Position numbers and translations under genes: made by a program. The notes under the pieces were generated by a model. That model had not been told where the DNA came from. It was given only the letters and a program-made list of their open reading frames with translations, and searched no databases. Positions 1 to 9,800 of a stretch of 64,000 nucleotides of DNA are shown piece after piece. Numbering within the stretch: the first letter of the stretch is position 1; each line of letters opens with the position of its first letter. This DNA comes from Bremerella volcania (GTDB lineage: Bacteria > Planctomycetota > Planctomycetia > Pirellulales > Pirellulaceae): positions 4,898,001 to 4,962,000 of the forward strand of contig NZ_CP036289.1 of the NCBI RefSeq assembly GCF_007748115.1, written 5' to 3'.

Positions 1-189
1 GTTCCCGATTGCCTCAATCGCAGTGACCTGCGTTTCTCGGTCGCCAACGACGAAGACTGGGAAGAACTGCTAGCAATTGTCGATGCCTTCGGTGCCGAAA
101 CGCTTCAGTGGCAAGATGTCGTGCGGATCATCGACGCACAGCCCCCCATTCGCCAGCGTATGGCCCAGCGCAATAAGCTGATCGCCTAA
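1..189 (+). CDS. C-terminal end of a probable cytidylyltransferase (SpsF / CMP-KDO synthetase-like), 5' truncated
   Basis: Only the last 62 codons lie in the window; the frame is open from base 1 to a TAA at 187-189. The tail contains LRFSVANDEDWEELLAIVDA followed by a segment with LQWQDVVRIID. This resembles the C-terminus of SpsF/CMP-KDO-synthetase-like nucleotidyltransferases, where an LRWTVDTPEDLE-like stretch precedes a WxDVL helix. Such enzymes activate sugars with CTP for surface polysaccharides. The catalytic N-terminal half is outside the window, so the family call is an inference from the tail alone. A clear intrinsic terminator follows 30 bp downstream, so this gene ends its transcription unit. 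Confidence 0.5.
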   Translation, partial: VPDCLNRSDLRFSVANDEDWEELLAIVDAFGAETLQWQDVVRIIDAQPPIRQRMAQRNKLIA

Positions 190-218
190 ATTGATCGGAT
201 CGATACATGACTCGCAGT

Positions 219-241
219 GGGACGCACTGACGTCCCTTTTT
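219..241 (+). terminator. Intrinsic terminator after the first gene
   Basis: A 6-bp GC-rich perfect stem, GGGACG (219-224) with CGTCCC (231-236), has a 6-nt loop and is followed directly by five T (237-241). It lies 30 bp after the stop codon of the partial gene, so it most likely ends that transcript. Confidence 0.75.
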
Positions 242-376
242 CTTGCTAGCGGAGCACGGCCGCAAAATCGGAGTAATCGTCAAATTCAACTCAATTTACC
301 AAGCCGGTTCGGTCGAAGATGAATTTGAACCGATTCACTGTGACGATCAGCTACCACCTAGCAAGGCTGCGATGCC

Positions 377-613
377 ATGAAAAAGTTGCTTACACTCCTC
401 GCCTGTGTTGTTCTGATGAGTAACGTCGGATGCACGATGTGCAGTCATCCGTTTGACTACTCGTACGCAGCATACGACGAAGCGCAAATGAGTGGGCACC
501 GCGCTGGCTCGGCATTCTCGCCCTACTCGTCTGAATCGGTCGTGACCGAAACGGCTCCTTCCGAGCAGATCATCGAAGAAGAAGAAGTGATCTACTACGA
601 CCAGTCGCAATAG
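377..613 (+). CDS. Small predicted lipoprotein, unknown function
   Basis: A 78-residue protein with a classic lipoprotein signal: MKK, a hydrophobic stretch LLTLLACVVLMS, then a lipobox ending VGC (Cys19). The mature part is short, rich in Ser, Tyr and Glu, with an acidic run IIEEEEVIYYD near the C-terminus and no recognisable domain. It should be exported and lipidated, probably membrane-anchored. It stands alone between the upstream terminator and the transporter gene. Tiny acidic lipoproteins like this are common in planctomycete genomes; no function can be assigned. Confidence 0.7.
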   Translation: MKKLLTLLACVVLMSNVGCTMCSHPFDYSYAAYDEAQMSGHRAGSAFSPYSSESVVTETAPSEQIIEEEEVIYYDQSQ

Positions 614-796
614 CACCGAGCATCCAGTTCTCTGATTTCCTAATCCTACCGATTGCCGGCGACCGTTGCATTGCTTCGCACGGACGCCGCTGCCAGAGAC
701 GGCAACTTCTTTTCAAGCCTGTCAAAATGGGGTAGTTTGTACCCCGACTCTTCCATCATCCCCTGGCACTCCATCCCCTCACCTCGTTTGCCCCTC

Positions 797-2563
797 ATGA
801 GCGATGCATCCCAACCCCCTAGCGCCGCGTCGGACGAAAACCCGATCGACGACATCATCACCACCGTCGAGCCCCCCACTTCGTTCTTTTCCACGCTCTC
901 CTGGCTAGGGCCTGGGCTGATCGTGGCTGGCTCTATTGTCGGCTCCGGGGAACTGATCGCCACTACCAAAACCGGAGCCGAAGCAGGCTTCGCGCTGCTG
1001 TGGCTGATCATCCTGGGGTGCGTGATCAAGGTCTTCGTCCAGGTTGAGTTCGGCCGGTACACCATCACGTCGGGAAAGACGGCCCTCGATGGCTTGAATG
1101 AAATCCCCGGCCCCGCGATCTCCTTCCAGGCCTGGGGCAAACCCTACCGAATAAACTGGCTGATGGTCTATTGGCTCCTGATGACGTTAGCCAGCCTGGC
1201 ACAACTCGGCGGTATTGTCGGAAGCGTTGGCCAGGCCCTGCAAATCAGCATCCCACTTACTGAAAAGGGGCGTACTTTCAACGAATTCGCCAAGGTGCAA
1301 GCCGACATCCAAGTCCAAGAAACCTTGGTTCGGCTCGCCGCCGAGCGTGGCGACAACCAGGCGAAGCTGGCTGCCGAATCGCGCATCGCCCAGCTCGAAG
1401 CCGGGCAAGGCGAACAATCCGCTCGGTATCTGAGTCTTCGCCGGCTGGTACAGAAAGAACAAATCGATCTCACCCAAGCAAGTGATGATTCATCCGCGAC
1501 TCACATCCAAACTCGCATTCGGGATGCTCAAAATGAAATGGAGAGCATCAAGTCCTCGATCGTCAGCATCGACGACAAGATCTGGGCCGGAATCATCGCG
1601 GTCGTCACTTCGGGGCTGCTTTACCTGGGGCGGTACCACTTCATCCAGAACTTCTCGACCGTCCTGGTAGCTGGGTTCACCCTGATCACTATCGGCAATC
1701 TGTGCGCGCTTCAGTTCACGCCTGAGTGGGCCATCTCCGGCAGCGAGGTTCTCAAAGGACTCAGCTTCAGCCTGCCTGATGCTTCAATCGCGGGGACAAC
1801 TCCCGTGATCACCGCCTTGGCCACGTTCGGCATCATTGGCGTGGGCGCAGCCGAACTGATTGCTTATCCCTACTGGTGTGTTGAAAAAGGGTATGCTCGC
1901 TTCACCGGCAAACGAGACGAAAGCGAAGGCTGGGCTCGCCGAGCCACCGGTTGGCTGAAGGTCATGCAGTGGGACTCGTGGGGCTCGATGCTCGTCTACA
2001 CCTTCGCAACCATCGCGTTCTATTTGCTGGGTGCCGCCATCCTTGGCCGAACCGGCATGAACCCAGAGAGCGCCGAATTGATTCGCACGCTCAGCGTGAT
2101 GTACGAACCTGTCTTCGGTTCGGTCGCACCAACGTTGTTTTTGTTCGGGGCGTTTGCCGTTCTCTATTCCACGTTCTTCGTCGCCAATGCCGGCCATGCC
2201 CGGGTCGATGCGGATGGGGTTCGCCTGTTTGGGATCATTGCTCCCTCGGATCGTGCGCTACACAACACGGTCACGGTGTTCAACATCGCGTTTCCGCTAT
2301 TCTGCTTCACGGTCTATACGTTCATCCCCAAGCCTGCCCAGTTGGTGCTGCTCAGTGGTGTGATGCAGGCCATCATGCTGCCGATGCTCTCGGTCGCCGC
2401 TCTCTACTATCGTTACCGGCGCATCGATCCTCGGCTGCGACCTGGCATCTGGTGGGATATTGGTTTATGGACGTCCGGTTTCGGGATGCTGATCGCCGGC
2501 GGTTATCTGTTCTATGCGAAACTTCCGGAGATTGGCCAGCTGTTTGGACTTGGCGGCGGCTAA
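797..2563 (+). CDS. Nramp-family-like divalent metal transporter with a central coiled-coil insertion
   Basis: A 588-residue integral membrane protein. The first membrane helix carries WLGPGLIVAGSIVGSGELIA (residues 36-55), a pattern of Nramp-related transporters, and about ten further hydrophobic segments follow. The metal-binding DPGN motif of classical MntH/DMT1 is not present in this helix, so substrate and coupling ion are uncertain. Residues ~160-258, between two membrane segments, are a hydrophilic Glu/Gln/Lys/Arg-rich stretch with heptad character, unusual for the family. The ATG at 797 is preferred. An in-frame TTG at 653 would add 48 residues that look unlike any transporter N-terminus. 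No strong Shine-Dalgarno is seen before either start. Monocistronic in appearance. Confidence 0.75.
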   Translation: MSDASQPPSAASDENPIDDIITTVEPPTSFFSTLSWLGPGLIVAGSIVGSGELIATTKTGAEAGFALLWLIILGCVIKVFVQVEFGRYTITSGKTALDGLNEIPGPAISFQAWGKPYRINWLMVYWLLMTLASLAQLGGIVGSVGQALQISIPLTEKGRTFNEFAKVQADIQVQETLVRLAAERGDNQAKLAAESRIAQLEAGQGEQSARYLSLRRLVQKEQIDLTQASDDSSATHIQTRIRDAQNEMESIKSSIVSIDDKIWAGIIAVVTSGLLYLGRYHFIQNFSTVLVAGFTLITIGNLCALQFTPEWAISGSEVLKGLSFSLPDASIAGTTPVITALATFGIIGVGAAELIAYPYWCVEKGYARFTGKRDESEGWARRATGWLKVMQWDSWGSMLVYTFATIAFYLLGAAILGRTGMNPESAELIRTLSVMYEPVFGSVAPTLFLFGAFAVLYSTFFVANAGHARVDADGVRLFGIIAPSDRALHNTVTVFNIAFPLFCFTVYTFIPKPAQLVLLSGVMQAIMLPMLSVAALYYRYRRIDPRLRPGIWWDIGLWTSGFGMLIAGGYLFYAKLPEIGQLFGLGGG

Positions 2564-2701
2564 TCGATTTGTTCCGCGCACAATCGTTACAACCGGCATG
2601 CCTGGAACGGCAAACCCAAGTCGCCATGTATTTGAAGACGACCCGTAGCATGGCCAAAACCTACGTTTGAGAAACAGCACTCAAACGCAAAAGGCCCTGT
2701 C

Positions 2702-3874
2702 ATGTCCGAAGCGGCGATCCCAACCGAAGCACCACAAGCTACATCCCCGGCGAAGTCGGAAGCTACGACCAGTCTGGCCAAGATCGTGCATGTCATCAAT
2801 GGCGAGCACTACTCCGGCGCTGAACGGGTTCAAGACCTGCTCGGCAAGTGCCTCCCGCAGTTCGGATACGACGCCAGCTTCGTTTGTGTGAAGCCTGGTA
2901 AGTTTGCCGAAGCACGCGCCGCCGACCAATGCCCACTGTTCGACCTCCCCATGCGGCATCGGTTCGATTTGTGGCAAGCCAAAAAACTGGCCGACCTGGT
3001 GAAAGCCGAACAATTCGAGGTGATCCACGCCCATACACCCCGCACCGCGATGCTGGCCATGGGAGCGTCTTACCTGACCCGGGTTCCGTTCGTCTATCAC
3101 GTCCATAGCCCAACCTCGCGTGACTCGACGCGCGAGTGGCAGAACTGGGTCAATCAGAAGATCGAACAGACCGCGATCGCCAACGCCTCGCAGTTGGTGT
3201 GCGTTTCCAACAGCCTGGCCGGGCACATGCGCGGCCTAGGCGTCAGCGACAATCGCCTGGCGGTGGTCCACAACGGCGTGCCGCAAGTGGCAAACGTTCC
3301 CGAACGTGAACTGCCTAGCGGCGCTTGGACCTTGGGCACCGTGGCCTTGTTCCGACCACGCAAGGGACTGGAAGTGTTGCTCGATGCCATGGCCGATCTG
3401 CGCGAGCGAGGGCACCTGATTCGCCTGCGAGCCGTCGGCCCTTTCGAGACTCCTGAGTATGAAGCCACCATCCACGAGCGAGTGCGTCAATTGAAGCTGG
3501 AAGATGCGATCGATTGGATTGGCTTCACCCGCGACGTAAATGCTCAATTTTCGCAGATGGACCTGTTCGTCCTTCCCAGCCTGTTCGGCGAGGGCCTGCC
3601 GATGGTGGTGCTCGAATCGATGGCTGCCGGTACGCCGGTGGTGGCTACCGATGTGGAAGGGGTTACCGAAGCGATCACCGACGGCGAGAGTGGCATCATC
3701 GCCCGGCCTAACGATGCGGGGCACCTAGCTCAACGGATCGAGGCCGTCCTGACCGGGCGAGAAGATTGGCGAAAGATTCGCACCTCGGCCCTCGCTCGCC
3801 ACGCGGAATCGTTCTCAGACGTCGCCATGGCCCGCGGGGTCGCAGGCGTTTACGACCAAATTCTCCAGAAATAG
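2702..3874 (+). CDS. Glycosyltransferase family 4 (GT-B fold)
   Basis: A 390-residue cytoplasmic enzyme, normal length for GT4. After an Ala/Thr-rich N-terminal tail of ~25 residues comes the N-terminal Rossmann domain with HVINGEHYSGAER, then the donor-binding domain with the family motif GEGLPMVVLESMAAGTPVV (residues ~295-313), which includes the E-x7-E signature. Such enzymes transfer an activated sugar to a glycan or lipid acceptor with retention. Donor and acceptor cannot be read from the sequence. Neighbours are not an obvious polysaccharide cluster, although the truncated gene at the left edge may also be in surface sugar metabolism. Confidence 0.85.
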   Translation: MSEAAIPTEAPQATSPAKSEATTSLAKIVHVINGEHYSGAERVQDLLGKCLPQFGYDASFVCVKPGKFAEARAADQCPLFDLPMRHRFDLWQAKKLADLVKAEQFEVIHAHTPRTAMLAMGASYLTRVPFVYHVHSPTSRDSTREWQNWVNQKIEQTAIANASQLVCVSNSLAGHMRGLGVSDNRLAVVHNGVPQVANVPERELPSGAWTLGTVALFRPRKGLEVLLDAMADLRERGHLIRLRAVGPFETPEYEATIHERVRQLKLEDAIDWIGFTRDVNAQFSQMDLFVLPSLFGEGLPMVVLESMAAGTPVVATDVEGVTEAITDGESGIIARPNDAGHLAQRIEAVLTGREDWRKIRTSALARHAESFSDVAMARGVAGVYDQILQK

Positions 3875-4022
3875 CCCATTCGATCGAGCCGTGTGACCGA
3901 ACGTGTCACGCGCAAGTGCGAAGATAGGGAAGTGTTGCCATTGCGGGTGGGTGACTTCACCTCCACGCCGAGGAGAGGTATCCTACCTGTGGCAAGTTCC
4001 CTACCTCCCCACGGACGGCTCG

Positions 4023-6815
4023 ATGGTGATTTCTCGCGAATTTGTAACCTGGGACCGCCCCATCCTGCATTCGGCGGCCGATTGGCTGATTCGGTCGGCT
4101 ACGGTCTCGCCTGAAAACCTTCCACTGGTAGACCTTTCCCACTGCCTGGTTGTCGTCCCCGGTGGTTTGGCAGGGCGACGCCTGACCGAACTACTGATCC
4201 AAAAAGTGGAAGCGGACGGGCGGTCTCTGATTCCTCCCGGCATCATCACCGTCGGCCAGTTGCCGGAACACCTCTACGAAGCTAAGCTTCCCTTCGCGTC
4301 GGAATTGACCCAACAGTTTGCGTGGGGAGAAACCCTCCGGGCTTTCGGCAACGAACCTCTCAAGCCGCTGATTCCCTTTCCGCCCGATGCCAACGATCTG
4401 GGGACATGGCGGGACTATGGTGACTCGGTACGACGTGTTTACCGAGAACTTGTTTCCGATGCACTCGACTTCACCGAAGTCGCCCAGAAAGCCCACTCGC
4501 TGGAAGACTTCACCGAACAGGCCCGGTGGGACGTCCTGGCAAAACTGCAAAACGCTTACCTGGCACGTCTCGACGCTCTGCAAATGTGGGACAAACAATC
4601 CGCGCGACTCTATGCCATCAAACACGACGAATGCCATAGCGATGCGCATATTGTTCTGCTGGCAACGGTCGACCTCAATCGGGCAACCCGGCAGATGCTC
4701 GATCAGGTTGCCGGCAAAGGAGGGAAGGTCACGGCAATCGTCGGCGCCCCGGAAAGCTGGTCCGATCATTTCGACGAGCACGGCTGTCTGATCGCCGATG
4801 CGTGGGCAGACGAAACGATCGAACTCGACTGGCAATCGGTCGCGATCGTTGACGGCCCGACCCAACAGGCCGACGAAGCCGCGGGGGCCATTGCCGCGGT
4901 CGCCGAAAAGTACACGGCCAAAGACGTGATCGTGGGTCTGCCGGACGAGAACCTGTTGGGGGAAGTCCGCCGTATCTTTGGTCAACACGGTCTCAAATGC
5001 CGCTATGGTCCCGGGCGATCGGTCGTCAGCACCCTTCCCTTCCGGTTGATCGAGACGATCATTGAACTCTCGCAGACGCGGCAATACCACGCACTGGCAT
5101 CCGCGCTGCGGCACCCCGACCTGTTCGTCACGTTAAAGTTCGCGCAGCCCGGCATCGAGCAACTTGATGAATGGTTCAACCATCGCCTGCCGGACGTCAT
5201 CGACAACTCGATTCAAAACGAAGAAGTCGCCCAGGCCGTCAGCAAACTCAACGAACTCGCCGCTCCGTTCGTGGGTGAAAAACGATCGCTGCCTGAGTGG
5301 GCCGATCAGGTTCGCGAGCTTCTCCTGGCCGTTTACGGCAGCCAGATCATCGACCTTGATACGGAGGCGAACTTCCAACTTGCCCGGCCGCTTCAATCGA
5401 TCAATGAAGCCATGGCCCAGTGGAACGACATTCCCCCATCCCTTTCGCAAGCGTTTGGGGCGTCCGAAATGCTGCGGGTACTCAAGAGCCAGCTGACCTC
5501 GTCTATGATTCCCGCCGAGCACGACCCCGAGGCGATCGAAGCACTTGGTTGGCTGGAACTCCCCTTGATGGATGCCCCGGTATGCGTCGTTACTAGCTTT
5601 AACGACGGACTGATTCCCAGCGCGAACACGGCTGACCTCTTCCTGCCCAACTCGCTACGAAACCTGCTCGGCTTGGAAGACGACTCCCTTCGCTATGCCC
5701 GTGATGCCTACCAGGTTCAGGTCATTCAGCACTCGCGCGAGGTGGTCAAGTGGATCGTTCCCAAACGCAGCGCCGATGGCGATCCGCTGGCACCTAGCCG
5801 GCTGTTGTTCACCGGCGGTACCGAAGATCTGGCCCAGCGCGTGCACAAGTTTTTCGGCATGCCCGAGGATCCCCAGAACCAGGCCAAACGCCCCTCCGAG
5901 AAATCGCAGGATCATCGGCAACGCATCGCGATTCCTCAGCCTCATCAACTGGAAGTGATCGAGATGCCGGCCTGGGACCGCTTCTCGGCAACGCGAATCA
6001 ATCAGTATCTGAAATGCCCCTATCGGTTCTTCTTGAAGTACGTCGTGGGGCTACGCGGGGAAGACGACTGGAGCACCGAACTCGATGGAGGTGCGTTCGG
6101 CAACCTGGCTCACGACACGCTCCAGGCATTCGGCATCAGCGACGTAAAGGACTCGGCCGATGAAAAGATCATCTTCGATTTTCTGTCGGCCGAGTTGAGC
6201 GACCTGGCGGTGAAACGTTACGGCAAGAGCCCTCTAGCGACGATCAAGCTGCAGATCGAACAGCTCCGCTTGCGGCTGCGGGCCTTCGCCGCTGGCCAGG
6301 CACAGCATCTCCAGAACGGCTGGGTCATCCATCTCTGCGAAGCGGAAGTGGCCGGGCCCTACCCGATCATCTCGGTCGACGGTAACGAGATCGAACTGGA
6401 AGGTCGTATCGACCGCATCGACTATCATCCCGAATCAGGGCAATGGGCCGTGTGGGATTACAAGACCGGCGACAGCACCGGCGATCCCGAGAAGGACCAT
6501 CAAGTCGGCCCTCGCGATGACAAACGGTGGGTCAGCGTCCAGCTTCCCTTCTACCGTCACCTAGTGAAAAGCGTGGGGGTGCGGGGAGAGATTTCGCTCG
6601 GCTACATCACCCTCCCCAAACTCGGCGAAGAAGTCCGTTTCCGCGAGGCCAATTGGGGCGAGGACGACCTTGATCAAGCCGACGCGACGATCATACAAGC
6701 CATTCGCGACATCCGCGCCGGAAAGTTCTTTCCACCTGGCGAGGCCCGCTACGAAGACGAATTCTCGCGAATCTGCCAAGATACCGTTCTCGGAAAATGG
6801 GAGCCCGCCCAATGA
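4023..6815 (+). CDS. addB: AddB-like PD-(D/E)XK nuclease subunit of an AddAB-type helicase-nuclease
   Basis: A 930-residue protein. The N-terminal part resembles an inactivated helicase fold; where a Walker A would be, it reads PGGLAGRRL (~45-53), without the GKT/S lysine. The C-terminal RecB-type nuclease domain has its motifs in order: YLKCPYRFF (~661), GGAFGNLAHD (~689), LEGRIDRID (~792), VWDYKTG (~809) and QLPFYRHL (~839), so nuclease activity is expected. Of the four iron-sulfur cysteines known in Bacillus AddB, the one in YLKCP is present but the C-terminal CxxC...C cluster is not; the tail has a single Cys (ICQDT). The ATG at 4023 is preferred over an in-frame GTG at 3903 because the extra 40 residues look non-coding. 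The stop overlaps the next start as ATGA, which indicates translational coupling. Confidence 0.85.
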   Translation: MVISREFVTWDRPILHSAADWLIRSATVSPENLPLVDLSHCLVVVPGGLAGRRLTELLIQKVEADGRSLIPPGIITVGQLPEHLYEAKLPFASELTQQFAWGETLRAFGNEPLKPLIPFPPDANDLGTWRDYGDSVRRVYRELVSDALDFTEVAQKAHSLEDFTEQARWDVLAKLQNAYLARLDALQMWDKQSARLYAIKHDECHSDAHIVLLATVDLNRATRQMLDQVAGKGGKVTAIVGAPESWSDHFDEHGCLIADAWADETIELDWQSVAIVDGPTQQADEAAGAIAAVAEKYTAKDVIVGLPDENLLGEVRRIFGQHGLKCRYGPGRSVVSTLPFRLIETIIELSQTRQYHALASALRHPDLFVTLKFAQPGIEQLDEWFNHRLPDVIDNSIQNEEVAQAVSKLNELAAPFVGEKRSLPEWADQVRELLLAVYGSQIIDLDTEANFQLARPLQSINEAMAQWNDIPPSLSQAFGASEMLRVLKSQLTSSMIPAEHDPEAIEALGWLELPLMDAPVCVVTSFNDGLIPSANTADLFLPNSLRNLLGLEDDSLRYARDAYQVQVIQHSREVVKWIVPKRSADGDPLAPSRLLFTGGTEDLAQRVHKFFGMPEDPQNQAKRPSEKSQDHRQRIAIPQPHQLEVIEMPAWDRFSATRINQYLKCPYRFFLKYVVGLRGEDDWSTELDGGAFGNLAHDTLQAFGISDVKDSADEKIIFDFLSAELSDLAVKRYGKSPLATIKLQIEQLRLRLRAFAAGQAQHLQNGWVIHLCEAEVAGPYPIISVDGNEIELEGRIDRIDYHPESGQWAVWDYKTGDSTGDPEKDHQVGPRDDKRWVSVQLPFYRHLVKSVGVRGEISLGYITLPKLGEEVRFREANWGEDDLDQADATIIQAIRDIRAGKFFPPGEARYEDEFSRICQDTVLGKWEPAQ

Positions 6816-9800
6816 GCTCCAGCAAGACTCCCTTTCCCAACACGTTGATTCGCGCTTCGGCAGGAAGTGGTAAGACCTTCCGGCTATCCAGCCGCTACCT
6901 GGGTATCGTCGCCCACAATGGTCGACCGGATGAAATCCTGGCCACCACGTTTACTCGGAAAGCTGCCGGTGAGATTCTCGACCGCATCATGATGCGCCTG
7001 GCCGTGGCCGCGATCGATCCCGGCAAGCTGGCCGAACTGAACGGTTCCCTCGAAGGCACGCCACTTACCAAGGAAGACTGCCTGCGAACGCTGCACAAAA
7101 TCCCGCAGCAGATGCATCGCCTGCAGGTCAAGACGCTCGATAGCCATTTCATCCGCCTCGCGCAGTGCTTCAGCTTTGAACTGGGCCTCCCGCCTGATTG
7201 GACGATCATCGATGACGTCGATGACCAACGCCTGCGCATGGATGCCGTCAACCGCGTTCTCGCGCATCCGGAAACGAACGAAGTCATCCAACTGCTGCAC
7301 CTCTTGAGCAAAGGGAGTTCCGAGCGAAGCGTTTCGCGGTTGGTCATGAACGTGGTAAACGACTTGTACGGCGTTTATCTCGAATCGGACGAGAACTCGT
7401 GGCAAGTCCTCTCCCTGGCAGCCGCTCCCAAAGAAAAGGAAGTGGAAGACGCGATCGAGTTCCTCGACAGCTACCCGGCCGATCAAAAGGCACTGAAGAA
7501 GGCGATAACGGCCGACGTCCAGCGCTTTCGCGCGCAGCTGTGGCCCAAGTTCCTCGATACCGGCCTCCCTCCGAAGATCATCGCCGGCGAAGACACCTTC
7601 AGCCGCAAACCAATTCCCGACGACGTGGCCCGCGTTTATCAAACGCTCGTGCGTTACGTGCAAAGCATCCTCATTGGCCGTACGATCGATCAGAACCGGG
7701 GTGCCTACCAGTTACTGAATCACTTCCACACCCACTACGAACGTCTCAAGTGGCAGCAGCGGGGATACCGCTTCGAAGACGTGACGCGCCGCTTGAGCGA
7801 CGCATTGGAAAGCAGTCCCGATATTCAAAATCAGTTCCGATTAGACCGAAAGATCGAGCATCTCTTGCTCGATGAGTTCCAAGACACCTCGCCGGTCCAG
7901 TGGGACGTCATCCGCCCGGTCGCCCAGAAGATCGCCACGCAGCCGAAGGATCGCTCGATCTTGTGCGTCGGCGACATGAAACAGGCCATCTACGCCTGGC
8001 GCGGAGGCGTCGCCGAGATCTTTGATGCGGTTCAGAATACGCTGCCGGGGATCCATCCCGAGGACATGGACAAGAGCTACCGCTCGTCGCCTCTGATCAT
8101 GGAGACCGTAAACCAGATCTTCGGCAAGCTTGGCGAGTTTCCCGCCGCTGGAAAGATGCGTAACGGCATCGATCATTGGCTCAAATTCTTTCATCCACAC
8201 GAGACGGCCCGGACGGAACTGCCAGGCCACGTGACGCTCGAGTCAGCTCCCTTCGACGTCGAAGGAAAGCCTTGCGACGATCAGGTCATTGCCCTGACTG
8301 CCGGCCGTGTGGCCGAACTTCATCGCCAGGCGCCGCATATTTCGATCGGCGTTCTCGTGCGGCGTAACGCCACGATCGCCTCGATGATCTACCTACTGCG
8401 CGAGCTGGACGTGATGGCCAGTGAAGAGGGGGGCAATCCCCTTACCGATTCCGCGGCGGTGCAGTTGATGCTGTCCCTGTTAGAGTGGATCGATCACCCC
8501 GGCAACACGGCGGCCCGCTTTCATGTCGTTCAGTCGCCGCTGGCCGCACTATTGGGACCAGCGGTGCAAAGCAGTACGCAGTGGGAAATCGTCGCCAACG
8601 ATCTCCGCCGCGAACTGCTGGTCGATGGATATGGCGCCGCGATCAGCCGCTGGGCGAAGCATCTGCATCCTGAGTGTACCCCGCGGGAGCAGCGTCGGCT
8701 CGAGCAACTCCAGCGGCTGGCCTTCGCCTATCAGTCTAAGGCTACCCTCCGCAGTCAGGACTTCGTGCGTTTCATCCAATCGCAGCGGGTAGGCGATTCG
8801 TCGAGTGCGGCGGTCCGCGTGATGAACATTCACCAGTCGAAAGGGCTGGAGTTCGACGCTGTTTTCTTGCCGGAGCTTGATAACCGAATCCCACCGCAAG
8901 CTGACAGCTTCGTGCTACGGCGTGACGATCAAATCGGACCGATCAGCGGCGTGACCCACTACGTATCGGAATCACTTCAGCCGATGCTCCCGGAGGCAGT
9001 TCAAGCGATCTTCGAAGAGACGCAGCAAAAGAATGTCGTCGAGGCGCTGTGCGTGCTTTACGTCGCGTTGACCCGCGCCGTGCATGCATTGCATATGGTC
9101 ATCAAACCGCGACCGATGCCGAAGTCTGGCGGGGATGGGCCGTCCAAGTCGTTCTCTGGCATCATCCTGAACGGCCTAACCAATAATCCCTATCCCGCAG
9201 AGAACCAACTGCTTTACCAAAGTGGTAGTTCTACATGGTACGAGTCAACGGCGCAGGCATCCGGTGAAACCGAGCCAGCCCAGGCAGTCGCCGAAGAACG
9301 TCTTCCCATTCAACTCAAACCAGCCAAGCCAGATGCCCTGGGCGAGTTCGTTGCTCCATCTTCCCTCGAAGGTGGGCGTATGCGGCGCGTCAAGGACCTC
9401 CTCACGGCCCAGGTCGTGACTGCCGGAATGCAGTATGGTTCGGCCATGCATCACTGGATGGAATCGGTCGGGTGGCTCGAAACATTCCAAGCCGACCGTG
9501 AATCGATGATCGCGTCGGCACGTTCCCAGTTCGGCGAGTTCGCCTATGCTGGCGCATTTGGTCACTTTCAATCGATCTTGAAATCGGACCCCGCGACCGA
9601 GCTTCTCAGCCAGAAGCAATACCAAGCTAACGCCTGGTGGCCGGGTTCCAACGTCAAGGATACGCTGAGCGTCCACTGCGAGTTCCCCTTTGCGATCACG
9701 CACGAAGGGTCGGTTCTGCGGGGATCGATTGACCGCTTGGTTCTCATTCAACGTGATGGTCAGGTGATTGCCGCCGATGTCATCGACTTCAAAACCGATT

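Noticed and set aside
653-796. N-terminal extension of the Nramp-like transporter from a TTG
   Set aside because: The extra 48 residues do not resemble a transporter N-terminus; the ATG at 797 precedes the first family-like sequence.
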